Below are positions 41,509 through 44,564 of a stretch of 44,564 nt of DNA, piece after piece; positions within the stretch are counted from its first letter, which is position 1, and each line of letters starts with the position of its first letter. The position numbers were made by a program, and so were the translations under genes. Source of the DNA: Peribacillus faecalis (GTDB taxonomy: Bacteria; Bacillota; Bacilli; Bacillales; DSM-1321). The notes below the pieces were generated by a model. The model was given only the letters and a program-made list of their open reading frames with translations, did no database searches and was not told the origin of the DNA. Where the stretch lies: positions 1-44,564 of the forward strand of contig NZ_JACXSI010000030.1 of the NCBI RefSeq assembly GCF_014712675.1, in the 5' to 3' direction.

Positions 41509-42021
41509 ATGAAAATTCGGCAACAAATACTACTGAATATTTTATTGTATTCAGTTTTTGCATTTTATTTAGTAATACTATTTGGGTTACTCTTTATGAA
41601 GGCACATTCGTTTAGTTCAATAAATATTGTGCCATTTCACAGTATAGGCAGTTATCTGTTTAGTGACAATAAACTTTTGCGTGCATTTGCGTTTTCTAAT
41701 GTAGTAGGTAATATTGTTTTATTTGTCCCTTTAGGGGTTTATTTACCTCTATTTATTCAAGAAAAAAGCATATTAAAAAATATTTCATGGATAATTTTAA
41801 TTAGTACATTAGTTGAAATCCTACAATTCGTATTTAAAGTTGGCGCTAGTGACATTGATGATGTAATTTTGAATGGATTAGGTGGCTTTATAGGAATAAT
41901 AGCTTATAGAATATTATTAAAGAAGTTCGTGGTTTTTAGTAAAGTTAAGTTTGCTGTGACACTAATTGCACCAATAGCAGCAATACTAAGCGTTTTAGGT
42001 CTGGTTATTTATAATGCCTAA
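41509..42021 (+). CDS. VanZ-like membrane protein
   Basis: The 170-residue protein has four or five membrane helices and the VanZ family pattern: an N-terminal helix, INIVPFHSIGSYL, then NVVGNIVLFVPLGVYLP, a helix ending in EILQF, and SDIDDVILNGLGGFIG. VanZ of the vancomycin cluster gives low-level teicoplanin resistance by an unknown mechanism, and chromosomal relatives are common in Firmicutes without proven function. AAAAGGAAAAGG precedes the ATG. A cell-envelope role suits its neighbours (wall hydrolase and DUF368). Confidence 0.88.
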   Translation: MKIRQQILLNILLYSVFAFYLVILFGLLFMKAHSFSSINIVPFHSIGSYLFSDNKLLRAFAFSNVVGNIVLFVPLGVYLPLFIQEKSILKNISWIILISTLVEILQFVFKVGASDIDDVILNGLGGFIGIIAYRILLKKFVVFSKVKFAVTLIAPIAAILSVLGLVIYNA

Positions 42022-42178
42022 AATAGATAATTATTGATAAGCTAGCACCGAAGATTCATAAAGTTTATATTGGAAAAACTTTCATTGCGGAATTTGTAAT
42101 AGTTCACCTTGAATTGCTCCATAGTTTAACGGTACTATGTATATCAGATATTTATATTTCGGAGGTAAATACATTACA

Positions 42179-42988
42179 GTGGAATGGAAAAATATTTATA
42201 AGGGTATGCTTATGGGAGTCAGTGATTTGATTCCAGGTGTAAGCGGAGGCACTGTTGCCTTTATTTTAGGTATATATGACAGATTGTTAGCTTCTATAAA
42301 CGGATTTTTCAGCAGAGAGTGGAAAAAGCATATTGGATTCTTAATTCCTCTTGCAATTGGAATGGGTTCAGCAATTCTATTGCTGAGCAAGCTGATCGAT
42401 TATTTATTGGAAAATCATTACGATCCTACACAATTCTTTTTTCTTGGATTAATTATCGGCGTATTGCCTTTTATTGTGAAAGAAGCAGATGTGAAAAGCC
42501 AGTTTACAACTAAACATTATGTAATTCTTACAATTGTGGCTATTTTCCTTGCATCATTAGCTTTTGTAAAACCTGTTGAAACGGCGGTTATTACATCATT
42601 ATCTTTAAAATCGGGAATCGGTCTTTTTTTCTCAGGATGGATGGCCAGTATGGCGATGTTGCTTCCCGGCATTAGCGGTTCATTCATATTGTTAATTTTA
42701 GGTGTTTATTCATCTGTGATCGCGGCTATTTCAAGCTTTAACATCCCAATCATTATGGTTGTAGGTGCAGGGGTTGCACTTGGCTTTATCGTCAGCAGTA
42801 AGGTTATTAGCTATTTGCTGAAAAATCATCACTTTATGACGTATGCAGTCATTATCGGTTTGATCGTAGGTTCGATTTTTGTCGTTTTCCCGGGAGTTCC
42901 ATCAAGTACAGGAACTATGGTTGCATCAATTGCAACATTCGCGGCAGGATTAGGTATTACATTGTATTTCAGCAGAAAGAACGCATAA
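42179..42988 (+). CDS. popT: DUF368 membrane protein, PopT-like undecaprenyl-phosphate transporter
   Basis: DUF368 proteins such as PopT return undecaprenyl phosphate to the cytoplasmic face, recycling the lipid carrier of cell-wall synthesis. The 269-residue protein has about eight helices and the internal duplication of the family: SDLIPGVSGGTVAFILG near 14-30 and LLPGISGSFILLILG near 174-188, both with the PG-x-SG core. I choose GTG 42179 (MEWKNIYKG) because family members begin this way. GGAGG lies 13 bases upstream, a little far, and a non-standard ATT at 42173 or an ATG at 42137 are alternatives. A terminator follows at 43.1 kb. Confidence 0.85.
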   Translation: MEWKNIYKGMLMGVSDLIPGVSGGTVAFILGIYDRLLASINGFFSREWKKHIGFLIPLAIGMGSAILLLSKLIDYLLENHYDPTQFFFLGLIIGVLPFIVKEADVKSQFTTKHYVILTIVAIFLASLAFVKPVETAVITSLSLKSGIGLFFSGWMASMAMLLPGISGSFILLILGVYSSVIAAISSFNIPIIMVVGAGVALGFIVSSKVISYLLKNHHFMTYAVIIGLIVGSIFVVFPGVPSSTGTMVASIATFAAGLGITLYFSRKNA

Positions 42989-42990
42989 AG

Positions 42991-43055
42991 CTCTCAGGAT
43001 GAGAGTTACAAAGACGTTGCTGAAGGGCAATAGGTGCTGGGCGCAGAAGCTGAAC
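42991..43055. repeat. Partial intergenic repeat, right-end copy
   Basis: It starts with CTCTCAGGATGAGAG, a hairpin also found (one base different) at 44298-44312. It ends with GGTGCTGGGCGC and following bases at 43033-43055, which match the reverse complement of 44203-44225 in 20 of 23 positions. It begins 2 bases after the popT stop. Confidence 0.65.
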
Positions 43056-43118
43056 TTTGATACAATTGTTTTGGCTTATATACAATATGAATTTTTATAA
43101 TTTCCTAAAGCTAAATGG

Positions 43119-43154
43119 AAGCAGTATAATTCTTCGTGGGTTATACTGCTTTTA
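43119..43154 (+). terminator. Terminator after popT
   Basis: AAGCAGTATAA pairs perfectly with TTATACTGCTT around an 11-base loop, followed by TTT. Confidence 0.88.
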
Positions 43155-43265
43155 TATTTCAAAATGTAAAATTTGTAATTTTCTATTAACATGCTATTTA
43201 GCTATTTAAGTTGTATAATAGTTTATCGTAAGGGTTTTTAGATTGAAGTAAGGGAGGAATAGGTG

Positions 43266-43646
43266 ATGGAATGGGCTTTAGCTATTTTACTAGCAGCTGC
43301 TGTTGTGTTGCTCATTTTATCGTTTTATATAGCTAGCAAGACTAAGCAGGATCAAAAACGAGAAAATGAAGTGCTTTCTGCAACATTTATTAAAGAAGTA
43401 AATCAGCTGCAAGAACAAATTTCTAATGTGGAATTGGATCTTGAAATTCTTGCTTATGAAGCAAATCTTAAAAGTTCTTCTGAGCAACGTGCCGTTTTAC
43501 GTGAAGTAGTAGATTTACATAGACGTAAGTATTCACTTAAAACAATTGCCGCTAAAACAAACCTATCAGAAAATGAAATTGAAAAAATGATTGAACCATT
43601 TAAAACGATAAAACCGAAGAGAGGAAATGTTGACGATGAAAGCTAA
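43266..43646 (+). CDS. Membrane-anchored coiled-coil/helix-turn-helix protein (SwrB/DUF6115-like)
   Basis: The 126-residue protein has one N-terminal membrane helix (about 2-21), a charged coiled coil (25-75) and a C-terminal helix-turn-helix-like segment (YSLKTIAAKTNLSENEIEKM). The layout resembles SwrB/DUF6115 proteins of Bacilli, but the match is by pattern only. The ATG at 43266 is preferred over the GTG three bases before it, with AGGGAGG 8 bases upstream. TATAAT at 43214-43219 is a likely -10. The next gene overlaps its end by 11 bases. Function unknown. Confidence 0.65.
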   Translation: MEWALAILLAAAVVLLILSFYIASKTKQDQKRENEVLSATFIKEVNQLQEQISNVELDLEILAYEANLKSSSEQRAVLREVVDLHRRKYSLKTIAAKTNLSENEIEKMIEPFKTIKPKRGNVDDES

Positions 43647-44106
43647 TTTAATTCGCAGCTTTGCAGCAGGGCTTTTGTTGGCAACAGTAGTGAGCGGCTC
43701 TGTTTATTTTCTTTCGGGTGATTCTTCCAATGGAGAACAAGGAAGTTTATCAACTGAAGAAATGAAAACAGCTCTTACTAACGAAGGTTATAAAGTTTTA
43801 ACGGAAGTAGAATATGCTGATGAACTGGCTGCAGCTCAAATTGAAGCTGAAGAAAGTCAAGAACAAGCAGCACCTGAAGAAACAACAGAGACAGTTGTTT
43901 ACCGAACTATGATTACCGTTACACAAGGCATGACAAGCATTGATGTCGGTGATGCACTAGTGAGCGCAAAAATTATTGCGAACAGACAGGATTTTACTAA
44001 ACTTGTCGAACAAAAAGATTTAGTTCATGATTTGCGTCCTGGGACGTTTGAAGTTCAGAGTGACATGACATTAGATGAAGTAATCGCGATAATTTTTAGA
44101 CAGTAA
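43636..44106 (+). CDS. Membrane protein with an MltG N-terminal-like (LysM-type) domain only
   Basis: The 156-residue protein has an N-terminal membrane helix (about 7-26), an acidic, glutamate-rich linker (32-90), and a C-terminal domain. That domain reads MITVTQGMTSIDVGDAL, then RQDFTKLVEQ and LRPGTFEVQSDMTLDEVI. The pattern is the LysM-like domain that precedes the lytic domain of MltG endolytic transglycosylases, but no lytic domain follows. It may bind glycan or regulate a wall enzyme. GAGGAAA 8-14 bases before ATG 43636 favours that start over 43627. It overlaps the upstream gene, so the two are co-translated. Confidence 0.7.
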   Translation: MKANLIRSFAAGLLLATVVSGSVYFLSGDSSNGEQGSLSTEEMKTALTNEGYKVLTEVEYADELAAAQIEAEESQEQAAPEETTETVVYRTMITVTQGMTSIDVGDALVSAKIIANRQDFTKLVEQKDLVHDLRPGTFEVQSDMTLDEVIAIIFRQ

Positions 44107-44115
44107 TTTTCTTCA

Positions 44116-44147
44116 CCCCCTGAAAGAGATTCTTTCAGGGGGTTTTT
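44116..44147 (+). terminator. Strong terminator
   Basis: CCCCCTGAAAGA pairs perfectly with TCTTTCAGGGGG around a 3-base loop, followed by TTTTT. Confidence 0.93.
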
Positions 44148-44202
44148 GAATATTTAGGAATTATAAAATCACATGGTGTATAAGTTGAAAAAGTGTATAG
44201 AC

Positions 44203-44400
44203 GTCCAGCTCCAGCGCCCAGCACCTCGAGGTCATAAGCCAAACCACTTCAGAAATTTTACAATTTCCTACGTGATTCGTCTTATGCAGGTCGGAGGCTC
44301 TCAGGACGAGAGTCACAGCGACGAAGATATGCGGACGTAGTGTTCTTAGTCGCTGTTCCTTACTTGGGGGCCGCTTCCGCTTTTCGGTTCCCGCATGTCT
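44203..44400. repeat. Intergenic repeat, left-end copy
   Basis: This GC-richer, non-coding stretch starts GTCCAGCTCCAGCGCCCAGC and contains the hairpin CTCTCAGGACGAGAG (44298-44312), then a GC-rich tail to about 44400. Its left end and hairpin recur, the end inverted, at 42991-43055. Elements beginning with this GTCCAGCTCCAGCGCC motif are common between genes in Bacillaceae and Planococcaceae genomes. No open frame with a ribosome site is seen. Confidence 0.65.
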
Positions 44401-44431
44401 CATTTTTCATTGAAGTAGTATCGGGGAGTAA

Positions 44432-44468
44432 AATCAAAAATGAAAAAGGACCGGTGACGGTTTTTTCT
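44432..44468 (+). repeat. Small hairpin repeat, copy 2
   Basis: It shares 21 identical leading bases and the TTTTTTCT end with 28889-28924. GAAAAA, CCG, a GTGA loop, CGG and TTTTTTC form a terminator-like hairpin. It lies about 57 bases before the gene that starts at the window edge. Confidence 0.6.
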
Positions 44469-44524
44469 GTGAAAATAAAAAAACTAAACGAAGCAAGTAG
44501 CGAAGAAAAGTAAGGAGAAAACAA

Positions 44525-44564
44525 GTGGATTTCAAAAAATGCCCAATCTTAAGAGAGGTATGCT
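44525..44564 (+). CDS. Start of an unidentified gene, cut by the window end
   Basis: A GTG with AAGGAG 7 bases upstream opens a frame reading MDFKKCPILREVC, which runs off the window. Only 13 codons are visible, too few to name a family. Confidence 0.4.
   Translation, partial: MDFKKCPILREVC

Noticed and set aside
44161-44403. Protein-coding gene on the - strand
   Set aside because: The 80-codon frame lies in the intergenic repeat, has no ribosome site and resembles no family.

Overview
The window reads as chromosome of a low-GC Gram-positive rod of the Bacillales. The evidence is AGGAGG-type ribosome sites with frequent TTG and GTG starts, HelD, cre-like sites and U-rich hairpin terminators. 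Planococcaceae/Lysinibacillus-type is my guess; no rRNA, tRNA or species marker is present. No CRISPR, complete insertion sequence or riboswitch was seen.

Left flank (1-5.8 kb): helD converges on and overlaps a tandem MerR-type regulator. Next come a headless gene fragment, a PspA-like coiled-coil gene coupled to a small membrane-protein gene, and a membrane-anchored GH18 glycosidase.

Catabolic region (5.8-28.8 kb): a KstD-like flavoprotein, an MFS exporter, leuA on the opposite strand, an SDR and a tyrosine-phosphatase-like gene lead to a long + strand run of CoA-thioester genes. In order these are class III CoA-transferase, crotonase, acyl-CoA dehydrogenase, HMG-CoA lyase, thiolase, 4-hydroxybutyrate-type CoA-transferase, MFE2-type SDR, a second class III CoA-transferase, a second acyl-CoA dehydrogenase, an HMG-CoA-synthase-like/DUF35 fusion, an SCP-x-type thiolase and a split MaoC pair. 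Together they look like a route that activates a branched or cyclic carboxylic acid, beta-oxidises it, and yields HMG-CoA or a homologue that the lyase cleaves to acetoacetate and acetyl-CoA. The substrate is unknown; isoprenoid- or steroid-like is inference. Several members lack the textbook catalytic residue: HMGS Cys to Leu, CoA-transferase Glu to Gly, one SDR Tyr/Lys to Thr/Arg. At least six decayed fragments (CoA-transferase, TRAP permease tail, crotonase, possible thioesterase, acyl-CoA ligase tail, dienoyl-CoA-reductase-like SDR) lie in the gaps, beside a sigma-54-like promoter and two cre-like sites.

Defence island (29.0-36.8 kb): a complete Wadjet operon in the order jetD-jetA-jetB-jetC, probably type III, has its own promoter and terminator. 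It is tightly coupled and sits between catabolic-type genes (an SDR on the left, a crotonase on the right). JetC has an unusual Walker A motif.

Right flank (36.9-44.6 kb): a crotonase-like gene, a GNAT acetyltransferase, a patatin-like lipase, a secreted coiled-coil/glucosaminidase cell-wall enzyme, VanZ, a DUF368/PopT undecaprenyl-phosphate transporter, a membrane-anchored helix-turn-helix protein, and a membrane protein carrying only the MltG N-terminal-like domain. Two partial copies of one intergenic repeat and two copies of a small hairpin repeat are present. The window ends at the start of an unidentified gene.
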